Assembly: GCA_905233725.1 (NCBI GenBank)
Contig: CAJOEM010000013.1
Coordinates: forward strand, 1-55,122
Direction of reading: 5' to 3'
Source: an uncultured Synergistales bacterium
GTDB lineage: Bacteria > Synergistota > Synergistia > Synergistales > Aminobacteriaceae
DNA: 55,122 nucleotides
Numbering within the stretch: the first letter of the stretch is position 1; each line of letters starts with the position of its first letter. The position numbers and the translations under genes are program-made. Shown here piece after piece: positions 1-9,048 of the stretch. The notes beneath the pieces are model-generated. The model saw nothing but the letters and a program-made list of their open reading frames with translations. It made no database searches and was not told where the DNA came from.

Positions 1-15
1 GATCTTCAAAACAAA

Positions 16-1176
16 TTACCAACTTTCACCGAGCAATTTGAGTGCTTCCTGAGCGTCTGCGTCTCCCTGTTCAGCAGCTTTCCTGTACCATTTCACTGCT
101 TCTGATTTGTTCTGGGCAACTCCGTCTCCATTATAATAACGATTTCCGAGACTGAATTGAGCGTCTGCATCTCCTTGTTCAGCAGCTTTCCTGTACCATT
201 TCACAGCTTCTGATTTATCTTGTGCAACTCCCTCGCCGTTGGAATACATCACACCGAGATTGAATTGAGCTGGCGCGTTCCCTTGGTCAGCAGCTTCCCT
301 GTACCATTTCACAGCCTCAGATTTATCTTGCGCAACTCCGTATCCCTTCTCGAACATAACGCCGAGATTGCATTGAGCTGGCGCGTATCCTTGGTCAGCA
401 GCTTCCCTGTACCATTTCACAGCTTCAGCGTAATCCTGCGCAACTCCGTATCCCTTCTCGAACATAAAACCAAGATAGCATTGAGCTGGCGCGTATCCTT
501 GGTCAGCAGCTTCCCTGAACCATTTCACAGCTTCAGATTTATCCTGCGCAACTCCGTCTCCATTATAATAACGATTTCCGAGATTGAATTGAGCTTCTGC
601 AAGTCCTTGTTCAGTGGCTTTCCTGTACCATTTCACAGCCTCAGATTTATCCTGCGCAACTCCGTCTCCATTATAATAACGATTTCCGAGATTGAATTGA
701 GCTTCTGCAAGTCCTTGTTCAGCGGCTTTCCTGTACCATTTCACAGCCTCAGATTTGTCTTGCGCAACTCCGTATCCATTGTCGAACATTACGCCGAGAT
801 TGTTTTGAGCTGGCGCGTATCCTTGGTCAGCAGCTTTCCTGTACCACTTGAGCGCATTGTCATAATCCCCACTGAAGTAATACGAGTTTGCCAAATTGTA
901 TTGAGCTTCTGGATCGTTGTTTGCAATTTTGGCTTCGACCTGCTGAACCGTATTTTTCGCGAGATATTCCCGTGTGTCATCTCGTGCCTTTGCCATTTTC
1001 TCATCGACGGGTTTTGTGAGTGCGTCCAACGCCCGTTCCAAAATTTTGTCAAGTGGTTCTCCGACTGTCTTATCAAGTGTCTTGTGAACAACTTTCTTCA
1101 CAAACCAACCGCCCGCAGCTCCGAAAACTAGTAACAAAAATCCCCAAAACACCCTCTTCTTAAACGACTTTCTCAT
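16..1176 (-). CDS. Sel1-repeat (SLR) membrane-anchored protein
   Basis: A 386-residue protein made almost entirely of Sel1-like (TPR-related) repeats. Residues 1-30 hold a basic start followed by one hydrophobic segment (FWGFLLLVFGAAGGWFV), so it is probably anchored in the inner membrane or exported with an uncleaved signal. A short helical linker leads into one 32-residue repeat, seven full 36-residue units with the pattern AQxxLGxxYxxGxGVAQDxxEAVKWYRKAAEQG, and a partial last unit. Such repeats form a superhelical scaffold for protein-protein contacts, and the partner is unknown. I chose the ATG at 1176 because GGGAGGCG lies just upstream; a longer reading frame from 1296 has no such support. 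The DNA repeats every 108 bases with very little divergence between some units. Its stop lies 16 bases from the window edge. Confidence 0.88.
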   Translation of the reverse strand: MRKSFKKRVFWGFLLLVFGAAGGWFVKKVVHKTLDKTVGEPLDKILERALDALTKPVDEKMAKARDDTREYLAKNTVQQVEAKIANNDPEAQYNLANSYYFSGDYDNALKWYRKAADQGYAPAQNNLGVMFDNGYGVAQDKSEAVKWYRKAAEQGLAEAQFNLGNRYYNGDGVAQDKSEAVKWYRKATEQGLAEAQFNLGNRYYNGDGVAQDKSEAVKWFREAADQGYAPAQCYLGFMFEKGYGVAQDYAEAVKWYREAADQGYAPAQCNLGVMFEKGYGVAQDKSEAVKWYREAADQGNAPAQFNLGVMYSNGEGVAQDKSEAVKWYRKAAEQGDADAQFSLGNRYYNGDGVAQNKSEAVKWYRKAAEQGDADAQEALKLLGESW

Positions 1177-1292
1177 AAAAATTTCGCCTCCCAAAAATTT
1201 TTCAATCAAATTATACACAATACACACTCTCTCTCGCAAAAAAATCGTCCCCGAATAACTTAACAATAACTTACTCAGAGACGATTCGAAAA

Positions 1293-2795
1293 TCATATTC
1301 CTTTGTGACCTGCCTTCTCGCGCAAAACTCGCCGCAAAACTTTGCCGGTTCCGGATAACGGAATGTCATCAACAAATTCTATTGACCTCGGAACTTTGAA
1401 ATGTGCCATGCGTTCTTTCGCAAATTTTATAATCTCGCGATCCGTTACGTTCAAGAAGCCTTCTCGACGCTGGATGAATGCTTTCGGAACTTCGCCGTTG
1501 ATTGCGTGCGGAACTCCGACGACGATCGCGTTCTGAACCGCCGGATGCTCTGACAAAATCTTCTCAACTTCCTGAGGATAAACGTTGAAGCCTCCGACAA
1601 TTATTATATCCGTAACTCGATCCATTATCTTGATATATCCGTCAGAATCAATTTCTACATAATCGCCGGTGTTGAAAAAGCCATCTGAATCGAATCTCTC
1701 AGCCGTAATCTCTGGCGCGTGAAAATACCCGGGTGTAATGCTTGCTCCCTTAAGCCACAATACTCCCTCGTGAGAATCTTTTCCCAAATCTTGACCATCG
1801 CGTGTTTTAAGCTTGTATTCGTAGCCGGGCAATAAAATTCCTGCTGTTCCGAGTTTATATCTATCGTGGCTGGGGGTCATGCAAACAACCGGCGAAGTCT
1901 CTGTCAATCCGTAGCCATCTACTATCTCTTTGCCGAGCAATTCCCACGCCTGATCCTGAACGTTCGGGTTCAATCTGTCGCCACCCGTGCAAATATATAC
2001 TTGACGCTTCAACTCTTCTGCTGGAAATTTCCCTTTCTCGACTGACATTAACAAATACGCTATTATCGCTGGAACTACGTACATCACATCTACTTTCGCT
2101 TCGACAATCGCTCTCATCGTCAGCTGCGGCGGCAAAAATGACGGCACAATCGCTATTTTACGATTCATGCTGAACGGCAATAGCATCGTGCATGTAAAGC
2201 CAAACGAGTGAAAATTCGGCAACACATTCAAGAACACATGACCCTTTTGCAAATCCGTAACAACTTCGCGGGTATCTGCGCAATTACTCAGGAAATTTTC
2301 GTGCGTTAATGGAACTGCTTTTGGATTGCCAGACGTTCCAGATGTCGAGAATATTACGGCGAAATCTTCGTTATCAGGCTCTTGCAGCTTACCAGTAAAT
2401 TCCGGCAAATCTTTCGCGTCCAAATCACACGTAATACATACCCAGGATTCTTTCAAAACAGCAAGCTCTTTAATCTCGTTCTGCAAAATCACGGCAAACG
2501 GCTTCAGCAGCTCCAGCGTACCCTTCAACGATGATAGACCGGCTTTCTCATTCAACGGGCAAAATATTCCACGCAATTTCCAAACTGCCAACGATAACGC
2601 AGGGATTAACGGCGAATTTTTCAGCATCACGACCAATCGCTGACCACGCTCAAAACCCGCACGCCTCAGAGCATTCTCACAATTATCGACCAGATTCAGC
2701 AAATCTCCGCACGTGTACCAATTACCGTTCCACCAGTAGCAATCAGCTTCTCTATCTTTACTCAAATTTTCAAGCAACAACTCTTCAAGACGCAT
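1293..2795 (-). CDS. AMP-binding acyl-CoA/acyl-ACP synthetase-like protein (copy 1)
   Basis: A 500-residue member of the ANL adenylating superfamily, which activates a carboxylic acid with ATP and passes it to CoA or an acyl carrier protein. The core motifs are intact: the phosphate loop FSTSGTSGNPKAVPLTH near residue 150, VDGYGLTETSP near 285, the hinge region NTGDYVEIDSDGYIKIMDRV near 375, and the C-terminal catalytic lysine segment SGTGKVLRRVLR near 485. The sequence NVLPNFHSFGFT recalls long-chain acyl-ACP/acyl-CoA ligases such as the ligase half of Aas. Its start overlaps the stop of the paralogous upstream gene by one base (TAATG), implying translational coupling. It lies at the 3' end of a KDO/LPS-type operon, so an envelope-lipid role is plausible but is inference. 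The substrate cannot be read from sequence. Confidence 0.85.
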   Translation of the reverse strand: MRLEELLLENLSKDREADCYWWNGNWYTCGDLLNLVDNCENALRRAGFERGQRLVVMLKNSPLIPALSLAVWKLRGIFCPLNEKAGLSSLKGTLELLKPFAVILQNEIKELAVLKESWVCITCDLDAKDLPEFTGKLQEPDNEDFAVIFSTSGTSGNPKAVPLTHENFLSNCADTREVVTDLQKGHVFLNVLPNFHSFGFTCTMLLPFSMNRKIAIVPSFLPPQLTMRAIVEAKVDVMYVVPAIIAYLLMSVEKGKFPAEELKRQVYICTGGDRLNPNVQDQAWELLGKEIVDGYGLTETSPVVCMTPSHDRYKLGTAGILLPGYEYKLKTRDGQDLGKDSHEGVLWLKGASITPGYFHAPEITAERFDSDGFFNTGDYVEIDSDGYIKIMDRVTDIIIVGGFNVYPQEVEKILSEHPAVQNAIVVGVPHAINGEVPKAFIQRREGFLNVTDREIIKFAKERMAHFKVPRSIEFVDDIPLSGTGKVLRRVLREKAGHKGI

Positions 2796-4291
2796 TACTT
2801 TTTCTCTCGCTCCTTCTGACGCAAAACTCTGCGCAAAATTTTCCCTGTAGCTGAAATTGGCAATGATTCTACAAATTCTATAGCTCTCGGGACTTTATAA
2901 TGTGACAATCTTTCTTTGCAAAACTTCACAAGATCATTCTCGCTGACTTCTGCGCCGGAATTTTTCACGACGAAAGCTTTCGGAACTTCTCCGCTCATAT
3001 CATTCGGCATTCCGACGACTACAGCATTTTGAACAGCAGGATTCTCGCACAAAATAGCTTCTACTTCTTGTGGATACACATTGAAGCCTCCGACGATAAT
3101 AATATCCGTGACACGATCAAGAATCTTTATGTAGCCTTCTGAATCGATTCTCACATAATCGCCTGTGTTGAAAAATCCGTCTTTGAATCTCTCGTGATTG
3201 ATCTCATCTGCGTGATAATAACCACGAGTTACGCTTGCACCCTTCACCCACAATACGCCCTCGCTGGCATTTTCCAAGATTTCATCACTTTCATTTCGCA
3301 ACTGAATCTCGAAACCCTTCAGTGCTTTACCGACTGTACCGAGTTTGCGATGTTCTGCGTCCTGACTTACCGACAAAACAGGCGAACATTCCGTGATACC
3401 ATAGCCCTCGTTCACAGGCACTCCGAAAATTTTCCTGACGCGCTCGTCCATCTCAGGATTATATCTATCGCCACCTGAGATCAGTATCTTTATATTTTTT
3501 AATTGCTTAGCTTGTTTTTCCAGCATCGACGTTACGAAGCCTATCATCGTCGGGACTAATAGCAGCGTATCTGTTCCGCTTTGGATCAATGCTTCAATCG
3601 TTTTCGACGGCGGCATGAAATTCGCTATCAAAACCTGCCTTGCTCCCAGGATAAACGGCAATATCGTACAAACCGTAAAACCAAAAGCGTGAAATCCGGG
3701 CAAAACGTTCAAGAAAATATTCTCCGTCGTCAAGCAAATCAATCTATCCAGACATATATAGCAATTATCCAGAATATTCGCGTGAGTCAGCGGCACTGCT
3801 TTGGGATTGCCAGTTGTTCCTGATGTTGAGAATATTACGGCTAGATCTTCATCTTCTGGTGTAACAGGCTGAGTTTTCCCTGTGAATTTTCCGAGCGCAG
3901 AATCCAAGCCAGATCTCACGCACAGCCAACCAGCATTTGCAAGCGCGTCAACAAGATTTTGCTTCACACTCTCACTCACAACAACTGCGAATGGCTTTAA
4001 TAAATCGAGAGTTCTCAGCAGCGAAATTTCCCCGGATTTCTCGTTCAATGGACAGAAAATTCCGCCCAATCTCCAAACCGACAGCATCAACGCAAGATTA
4101 GACGGCGAATTAGGCATCAATACGACCAAGCGCTGTCCCTTTGAAAATCCCGAAGCGCGCAAAATTTCCGTTACATTATCCGCAAGTTTTGCAATCTCCG
4201 AACGTTTGTGCCATTTTCCCTCGAACCAGCAACAATCCGTCTCAGGTTTCGCAGCCAAGTAACTGTCCATATACTCATTCAGATATTTCAT
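2795..4291 (-). CDS. AMP-binding acyl-CoA/acyl-ACP synthetase-like protein (copy 2)
   Basis: A 498-residue ANL-family adenylate-forming ligase, clearly paralogous to the next gene downstream. Blocks such as DRVTDIIIVGGFNVYPQEVE are identical in the two proteins. Motifs seen: FSTSGTTGNPKAVPLTH (nucleotide binding), NEGYGITECSP, NTGDYVRIDSEGYIKILDRV (hinge) and ISATGKILRRVLR with the catalytic lysine. AGGAGA precedes the ATG at 4291. The two copies have diverged mainly in the N-terminal two thirds that form the acyl pocket, so they may accept different acyl chains. This is a tandem duplication, and both copies keep all catalytic residues. Confidence 0.85.
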   Translation of the reverse strand: MKYLNEYMDSYLAAKPETDCCWFEGKWHKRSEIAKLADNVTEILRASGFSKGQRLVVLMPNSPSNLALMLSVWRLGGIFCPLNEKSGEISLLRTLDLLKPFAVVVSESVKQNLVDALANAGWLCVRSGLDSALGKFTGKTQPVTPEDEDLAVIFSTSGTTGNPKAVPLTHANILDNCYICLDRLICLTTENIFLNVLPGFHAFGFTVCTILPFILGARQVLIANFMPPSKTIEALIQSGTDTLLLVPTMIGFVTSMLEKQAKQLKNIKILISGGDRYNPEMDERVRKIFGVPVNEGYGITECSPVLSVSQDAEHRKLGTVGKALKGFEIQLRNESDEILENASEGVLWVKGASVTRGYYHADEINHERFKDGFFNTGDYVRIDSEGYIKILDRVTDIIIVGGFNVYPQEVEAILCENPAVQNAVVVGMPNDMSGEVPKAFVVKNSGAEVSENDLVKFCKERLSHYKVPRAIEFVESLPISATGKILRRVLRQKEREKK

Positions 4292-4316
4292 ATTACAAAT
4301 CTCCTATTCATTCCTG

Positions 4317-5348
4317 TCATTCCAAAATCCATTTTGCCGCACGCATTGCCTCGTTGAAATCCGAATCATGTTTCTGTGAAGCTGCACTCAAGAATTTCCC
4401 GAAATCAGGCTCTTCTCCCAAATCTTCGAGCAAATTCATCTCAGAAAATTTCGCGAATAACTCGTCGAATCTTTTCGCACCGAATCCGAGCGCGTTCTTT
4501 AAAAATCCGGTTTTTCTCTCAACGCGAATCAATCCGACTTTGAAGCCAGCCGTTATAGACTCCGAGACCATCGAGACAGAATCTTCCGTGACTAACACAT
4601 GACTGGCAGCTCCCAACATCGCAGGAACAGGATTCTCATCGGGCTTTTCTGACGCTAAGAGCATGTACGCAACGTTATCGCAATTTCCAAAAATATTTTT
4701 CACAGACTTATCCGTAGCTTCACCAGTTCGTCTCGAAGTCGTTATCAGAAATTCGCAATCCCGAAATTCCCGCAGCTTCGTAAAAATTTTCGCGGCAAAT
4801 TCAGGTGATATTCCATAATTCGCATCATTGCCACCGATTAAAAGCGCGACAACTTTACGATTACGCTTAATATTCCCGAACTTCACAACAGCCTGTTCAT
4901 GTAAATCTTGAATATCTATATGATTCGGCGCACCCAGTGTCACGAAAATATTTCTCGCTTTAGAATCATGCTTATCATGCTCAGGAACTATCGCGAAATC
5001 AAACGGTTCTGTTCCCAAAATCGACGGTGTCATAACGACTGCGCAAGAATTTCCGGTAGTTCTTGCCAACGCAAGATTATACGGAGCTGCTGAACTTCCA
5101 GTTGATATAAACAGCGTATTCTTGAAATCACGTACTCTCGCGAAAATCTCGTCATCAAGATTCAGGCTGTTTTTTTTCGCAGCAAGTTTCACAAAAAATC
5201 GCTTTATACTCGACAATTTCGGAATAATAATTTCGTCTTCGAGTTTTGCACCGGAAATTTTGCAGACACAGCGCGCTATACCTAACGACTGGTGAAAGTG
5301 CCCGCGTATTCCGTCACTCAAAATCACTACATGATCAAATTTTCGCAT
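4317..5348 (-). CDS. ELM1/DUF1022-family putative glycosyltransferase
   Basis: A 343-residue protein of the family annotated as mitochondrial fission ELM1 / DUF1022. In bacteria this family usually lies among LPS genes and has a GT-B-like fold. Diagnostic segments are ILSDGIRGHFHQSLGIA at the N-terminus, LLIGGNDANYG in the middle and VLVTEDSVSMVSESITAG in the C-terminal half. The start overlaps the end of kdsB by 14 bases, so it belongs to the same operon as the KDO genes. Its position right after the CMP-KDO synthetase gene suggests action on KDO or inner-core LPS. That is inference from context; no activity can be assigned from sequence alone. Confidence 0.8.
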   Translation of the reverse strand: MRKFDHVVILSDGIRGHFHQSLGIARCVCKISGAKLEDEIIIPKLSSIKRFFVKLAAKKNSLNLDDEIFARVRDFKNTLFISTGSSAAPYNLALARTTGNSCAVVMTPSILGTEPFDFAIVPEHDKHDSKARNIFVTLGAPNHIDIQDLHEQAVVKFGNIKRNRKVVALLIGGNDANYGISPEFAAKIFTKLREFRDCEFLITTSRRTGEATDKSVKNIFGNCDNVAYMLLASEKPDENPVPAMLGAASHVLVTEDSVSMVSESITAGFKVGLIRVERKTGFLKNALGFGAKRFDELFAKFSEMNLLEDLGEEPDFGKFLSAASQKHDSDFNEAMRAAKWILE

Positions 5349-6066
5349 CTTCCTGAATTATTCGCTTCACAAGTTCCAGATCTTCGGGTGTATCTACACC
5401 AATGCTTTTGTCTTTACAATCCGTAACTTTCACACGAATCTTGTAGGCATGTTCGAGAACTTTCAACTGCTCCAAACTTTCGGCTTCAGATAACGGTGTA
5501 GCTTCAAGTTCTACATACTTTCTCAAAAAATCTATGCTATAGCCGTAAATGCCAATATGTTGGAAAATCGGCTGTTCTGTCAAATTTCTCTTGTACGGAA
5601 TGAGCGAGCGTGAAAAATATAGCGCATTGCCATTCGAATCAAAAACTACTTTCACGATATTCGGGTTTTCGAAATCATTCTGCAATTCGCTGCACAGCGT
5701 CACACAATAATTTTCGCTCAACAATTCCGCAACTTCATCAATCATTCTTGGGTTTAATAACGGCTCGTCACCCTGAATATTTATCACTGCGTCTACAGCT
5801 TCACCATAAATTCTCGTTGCAAATTCTGCGCGTGCTGTGCCGTTTGGAAGTTCTGAAGGCGTAATGATTGCGCGTCCTCCGAAACTCTCAACACACTGCG
5901 AAATTCTCTCATCATCAGTCGCAACGATCACGTCAAATAACAAACTCGATTTTTTTGCACGTTCATACACTCGCTGAATCATACTTTTCCCGCAAATATC
6001 AGCAAGTGGTTTTCCCGGGAATCTTGACGAACTCCAACGTGCAGGAATCACTCCTAAAATTTTCAT
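5335..6066 (-). CDS. kdsB: CMP-KDO synthetase (3-deoxy-manno-octulosonate cytidylyltransferase)
   Basis: A 243-residue enzyme that couples KDO to CTP to give CMP-KDO, the donor for the inner core of LPS. The N-terminal nucleotide-binding signature IPARWSSSRFPGKPL (residues 6-20) and the VINIQGDEPLL motif near residue 97 are intact, and the length is normal for KdsB. It lies between kdsD, with a 6-base gap, and the ELM1-type gene, with a 14-base overlap, in a compact operon. The C-terminal segment VDTPEDLELVKRII is typical of the family. Confidence 0.95.
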   Translation of the reverse strand: MKILGVIPARWSSSRFPGKPLADICGKSMIQRVYERAKKSSLLFDVIVATDDERISQCVESFGGRAIITPSELPNGTARAEFATRIYGEAVDAVINIQGDEPLLNPRMIDEVAELLSENYCVTLCSELQNDFENPNIVKVVFDSNGNALYFSRSLIPYKRNLTEQPIFQHIGIYGYSIDFLRKYVELEATPLSEAESLEQLKVLEHAYKIRVKVTDCKDKSIGVDTPEDLELVKRIIQEDAKI

Positions 6067-6072
6067 GTCTGA

Positions 6073-7083
6073 TTACGCTATACCTGCTTTTAACAAATCG
6101 TGTATGTGAATTATTCCGATTGGATGCTTCTGCTTCACGTTATCTACAACTACTAACACACTGATTTCATTTTGCTCAATAATTCTGACTGCCTCGGCTG
6201 CGAGCGAATCTGGATTTATGATTTTGGGATTTCGTGTCATTGCGTCATTGATCTTCACAGCGAACGAATCCGTGCCGAATTTTTCCATCAATCTGCGCAA
6301 ATCTCCGTCCGTGAAAATTCCCGTCAAAAATCCCTCACTATTCACTATACATGTCGCACCGAATCCCTTGCTGGTTATCTCGAACAGAGCATCCTTCACC
6401 AGAACATTCTCCTGAACAAGCGGCAACTGATCGCCACTCGCCATCAAATCGCAAACTCTGGTCAATAACTTTCTGCCCAAAGCTCCACCCGGGTGAAATA
6501 ACGCGAAATCCTCACGCTTCAAATTCCTAAGAATCGTAATAATCGCTGCCAACGCATCGCCAATCACAAGCTGCAACGTTGTACTGCTCATCGGAGCTAA
6601 TTGTAACGGGTCGCCTTCAGTCTGAACGTGCGAGTTTAGAACTATATCCGAATATTTTGCCAACGGAGAATCAAGTCCGCCAGTAATCGCGATCATTTTC
6701 GCGCCCAATCTCTGGAAATGCGGCAACAACGCAACAATCTCAGAACTTGAGCCGCTGTTGCTCACGAATAATCCGACATCTTCACGCCGAACCATTCCTA
6801 AATCTCCGTGTGAAGCTTCAGCCGCGTGCAGGAAAAATGACGGTGTGCCAAGTGACGCTAACGTTGCAGAAATTTTCCGCCCGACATGACCAGATTTTCC
6901 TAAACCTACGACAACAACACGGCCTTTGCACTTGAAAATCATTCTCGCAGCCTTCACGATTGAATCATCAAGATTATCCGCAGCCCGCAAAATCTCGCTA
7001 GCTTCCGTGTGCATTAATACGCGCGCCGAGTTAAGCAAATCTGCATCAGTGTGTTCGATTTTAATCAAGTATTCATTTGACAT
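6073..7083 (-). CDS. kdsD: arabinose-5-phosphate isomerase, KpsF/GutQ family (KDO pathway)
   Basis: A 336-residue protein that interconverts ribulose-5-phosphate and arabinose-5-phosphate, the first committed input of the KDO pathway. A sugar-isomerase (SIS) domain spans about residues 35-180, with GLGKSGHVGRKISATLASLG and the EASHGDLGMV segment. Two CBS domains follow at about 205-330. The arrangement and length match KdsD/KpsF. Its start overlaps kdsA by 11 bases. No separate KdsC phosphatase is seen in the cluster. Confidence 0.94.
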   Translation of the reverse strand: MSNEYLIKIEHTDADLLNSARVLMHTEASEILRAADNLDDSIVKAARMIFKCKGRVVVVGLGKSGHVGRKISATLASLGTPSFFLHAAEASHGDLGMVRREDVGLFVSNSGSSSEIVALLPHFQRLGAKMIAITGGLDSPLAKYSDIVLNSHVQTEGDPLQLAPMSSTTLQLVIGDALAAIITILRNLKREDFALFHPGGALGRKLLTRVCDLMASGDQLPLVQENVLVKDALFEITSKGFGATCIVNSEGFLTGIFTDGDLRRLMEKFGTDSFAVKINDAMTRNPKIINPDSLAAEAVRIIEQNEISVLVVVDNVKQKHPIGIIHIHDLLKAGIA

Positions 7084-7921
7084 TTTTGCAAATCTCTCGA
7101 TATGTGTTATGAATCGCCAACACTTCGTCCAAAAATCTTCCCATCTGGTCTAACGGGATCATATTCGGACCGTCACTCAGGGCATCTTTCGGGCTAGGAT
7201 GAGTTTCTGCGAATATCGCGTCAATTCCAACGGCAGCAGCAGCCCTCGCTAACGGAAATGCTAACTTGTAATCTCCGCCGCTCATGCCACCAAGTCCGCC
7301 GGGTTTCTGAACGCTGTGAGTTGCGTCGAACATAATCGGGTAGCCAAATTCACGCATCGTAACTAATCCGGTCATATCGACTACCAGCCTGTGATAGCCC
7401 ATAATCGTTCCACGTTCGCACAAAATCACGTTATCATTGCCAGCCTCACGACATTTTGCAGCAGCGTAGATCATGTCGTCCGGAGCGAGAAATTGCGCCT
7501 TCTTGATATTAATCACTCGACCAGTTTTCGCAGCAGCTACGAGTAAATCCGTCTGTCTGCACAGGAACGCTGGAATCTGGATTATGTCAACAACCTGACC
7601 AGTCGGGGCAGCCTGCCAACTTTCGTGAATATCCGTCAGAACTGGAACACTTAATAATTGCTTGATCTCGGCTAATTGTTCGAGACCTTTCTCAAGCCCT
7701 GGTCCTCGCCACGCATGAACAGATGTACGATTCGCTTTGTCAAACGAGGCTTTGAAAATGTACAGCAAGCCGCGTTCTTCGCAAAAATGTTTCATAGCAC
7801 GCGCGACTCGCAGAGCAATTTCCGGCGATTCAAGGGAACATGGCCCCGCCACTACAGCGAGGCTCCCGTCACCTATGAATTTGTCGTTAAGATAATATTT
7901 CTTTCTGGGAATATCAGGCAT
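7073..7921 (-). CDS. kdsA: KDO-8-phosphate synthase
   Basis: A 282-residue enzyme that condenses phosphoenolpyruvate with arabinose-5-phosphate to KDO-8-phosphate in the cytoplasm. Seen are AVVAGPCSLES (Cys28), FKASFDKANRTS, CERG and FDATHSVQKPGG. In this family a Cys in the AGPC position, with a downstream His/Glu/Asp set, marks the metal-dependent class, whereas E. coli KdsA has Asn there. This enzyme is therefore predicted to be metal-dependent. It is third in the order fba-kdsA-kdsD-kdsB, with only 3 bases between it and the aldolase gene upstream. Confidence 0.95.
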   Translation of the reverse strand: MPDIPRKKYYLNDKFIGDGSLAVVAGPCSLESPEIALRVARAMKHFCEERGLLYIFKASFDKANRTSVHAWRGPGLEKGLEQLAEIKQLLSVPVLTDIHESWQAAPTGQVVDIIQIPAFLCRQTDLLVAAAKTGRVINIKKAQFLAPDDMIYAAAKCREAGNDNVILCERGTIMGYHRLVVDMTGLVTMREFGYPIMFDATHSVQKPGGLGGMSGGDYKLAFPLARAAAAVGIDAIFAETHPSPKDALSDGPNMIPLDQMGRFLDEVLAIHNTYREICKNVK

Positions 7922-7924
7922 TAT

Positions 7925-8788
7925 TTACGCTTTACCGTCCGAACCGAATAACTTGATTTTCTGTCTGACAGTTTCCTTGATTGCTTCAACACCGGGCGCT
8001 AACAATTTTCTCGGATCGAAGCCTTTGCCCTCGAGATCCTTGCCTGCTTCGATGTATTTGCGTGTTGCTTCCGCGAATGAAAGCTGGCACTCAGTATTAA
8101 CGTTGATTTTCGAAACGCCGAGTGTGATTGCTTTGCGGATCATGTCCTCAGGAATACCAGAGCCACCGTGAAGAACTAACGGCATCTCACCGGTTTTCGC
8201 CTGAACTGCTGCTAACGTCTCGAACGAAAGTCCCTTCCAATTCGCCGGATATTTTCCGTGAATGTTTCCGATTCCAGCAGCTAACATATCAACGCCTAAA
8301 TCCGCGATTTTCTTGCACTCGTCCGGATCAGCACACTCGCCCATTCCGATAACGCCGTCTTCCTCGCCGCCGATTGCGCCAACTTCAGCCTCGATTGACA
8401 TACCGAGATTGTGCGCAACGTGAGTTAATTCTTTCGTCTTCCAGATGTTCTCCTCGATTGGATAATGCGAACCGTCGAACATGATTGACGTGAAGCCAGC
8501 CTTAACGCACTTGTATGCGCCTTCGTAAGTTCCGTGGTCAAGATGCGTACAAACCGGAACAGAAATCTTCAATTCCTTGTCCATCGCTGCGACCATTGCC
8601 GCGACCGTTGCAAAACCGCCCATATATTTGCCAGCGCCTTCAGAAACTCCAAGAATTACCGGAGCTTTAAGTTCCTCAGCGACCTGCAAAATTGCCTTGG
8701 TCCATTCGAGGTTATTGATGTTGAACTGACCGACTGCGTAATGACCGGCCTTTGCTTTTTTTAACATTTCGATACCGTTTGCTAACAT
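7925..8788 (-). CDS. fba: class II fructose-1,6-bisphosphate aldolase
   Basis: A 287-residue zinc-dependent aldolase of glycolysis and gluconeogenesis. Zinc ligands lie in CTHLDHG (about residues 80-86), in the His-containing region around IGNIHGKYP, and in VLHGGSGIP. The phosphate-binding segment KINVNTEC is also present. GAGAGGGG precedes the start, and the gene heads the minus-strand operon that continues into kdsA. A related tagatose-bisphosphate aldolase cannot be fully excluded, but the sequence fits the fructose-bisphosphate form well. Confidence 0.92.
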   Translation of the reverse strand: MLANGIEMLKKAKAGHYAVGQFNINNLEWTKAILQVAEELKAPVILGVSEGAGKYMGGFATVAAMVAAMDKELKISVPVCTHLDHGTYEGAYKCVKAGFTSIMFDGSHYPIEENIWKTKELTHVAHNLGMSIEAEVGAIGGEEDGVIGMGECADPDECKKIADLGVDMLAAGIGNIHGKYPANWKGLSFETLAAVQAKTGEMPLVLHGGSGIPEDMIRKAITLGVSKINVNTECQLSFAEATRKYIEAGKDLEGKGFDPRKLLAPGVEAIKETVRQKIKLFGSDGKA

Positions 8789-9015
8789 GGTGTAAAAACC
8801 CCTCTCGTTAGAAAAATTTATTTACGGAAATAATATCACATTTCAATCCACGCAAAGCGGTAAACGGACTCTCCACTTATGCGACAAAATAAAATTACCG
8901 GGAAAAATAACGACCGTTCGGTAAAATTGTTTTTTATACTTATATCAGACTTCGTTTTTGATTTCAAGCCATTTTAATTATAAAAACGAACGCAGAATTT
9001 TCGCGAAAAATATAT

Positions 9016-9048
9016 TTGTAAAGTTTGTGTGAATATTTTACTTGACAA
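9016..9048. promoter_or_regulatory. putative BirA operator upstream of bioY
   Basis: An inverted repeat, TTGTAAAGT (9016-9024), 15-base spacer, ACTTGACAA (9040-9048), with eight of nine positions symmetric. The half-site and spacing match the known BirA operator architecture (TTGTAAACC, about 15 bases, and its complement). The right arm covers the -35 hexamer of the bioY promoter, so bound BirA would block RNA polymerase. A BirA with an N-terminal HTH is encoded at 38161-39159. Confidence 0.65.

Noticed and set aside
16-900. Regular 108-base repeats considered as a CRISPR-like or intergenic repeat array
   Set aside because: They are in frame, encode Sel1 units and have no unique spacers.
220-1131. 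A 303-codon open frame on the plus strand with internal repeats
   Set aside because: It is the antisense shadow of the Sel1 repeats: the periodicity comes from the real gene on the other strand, which has a ribosome site, a membrane segment and a known fold.
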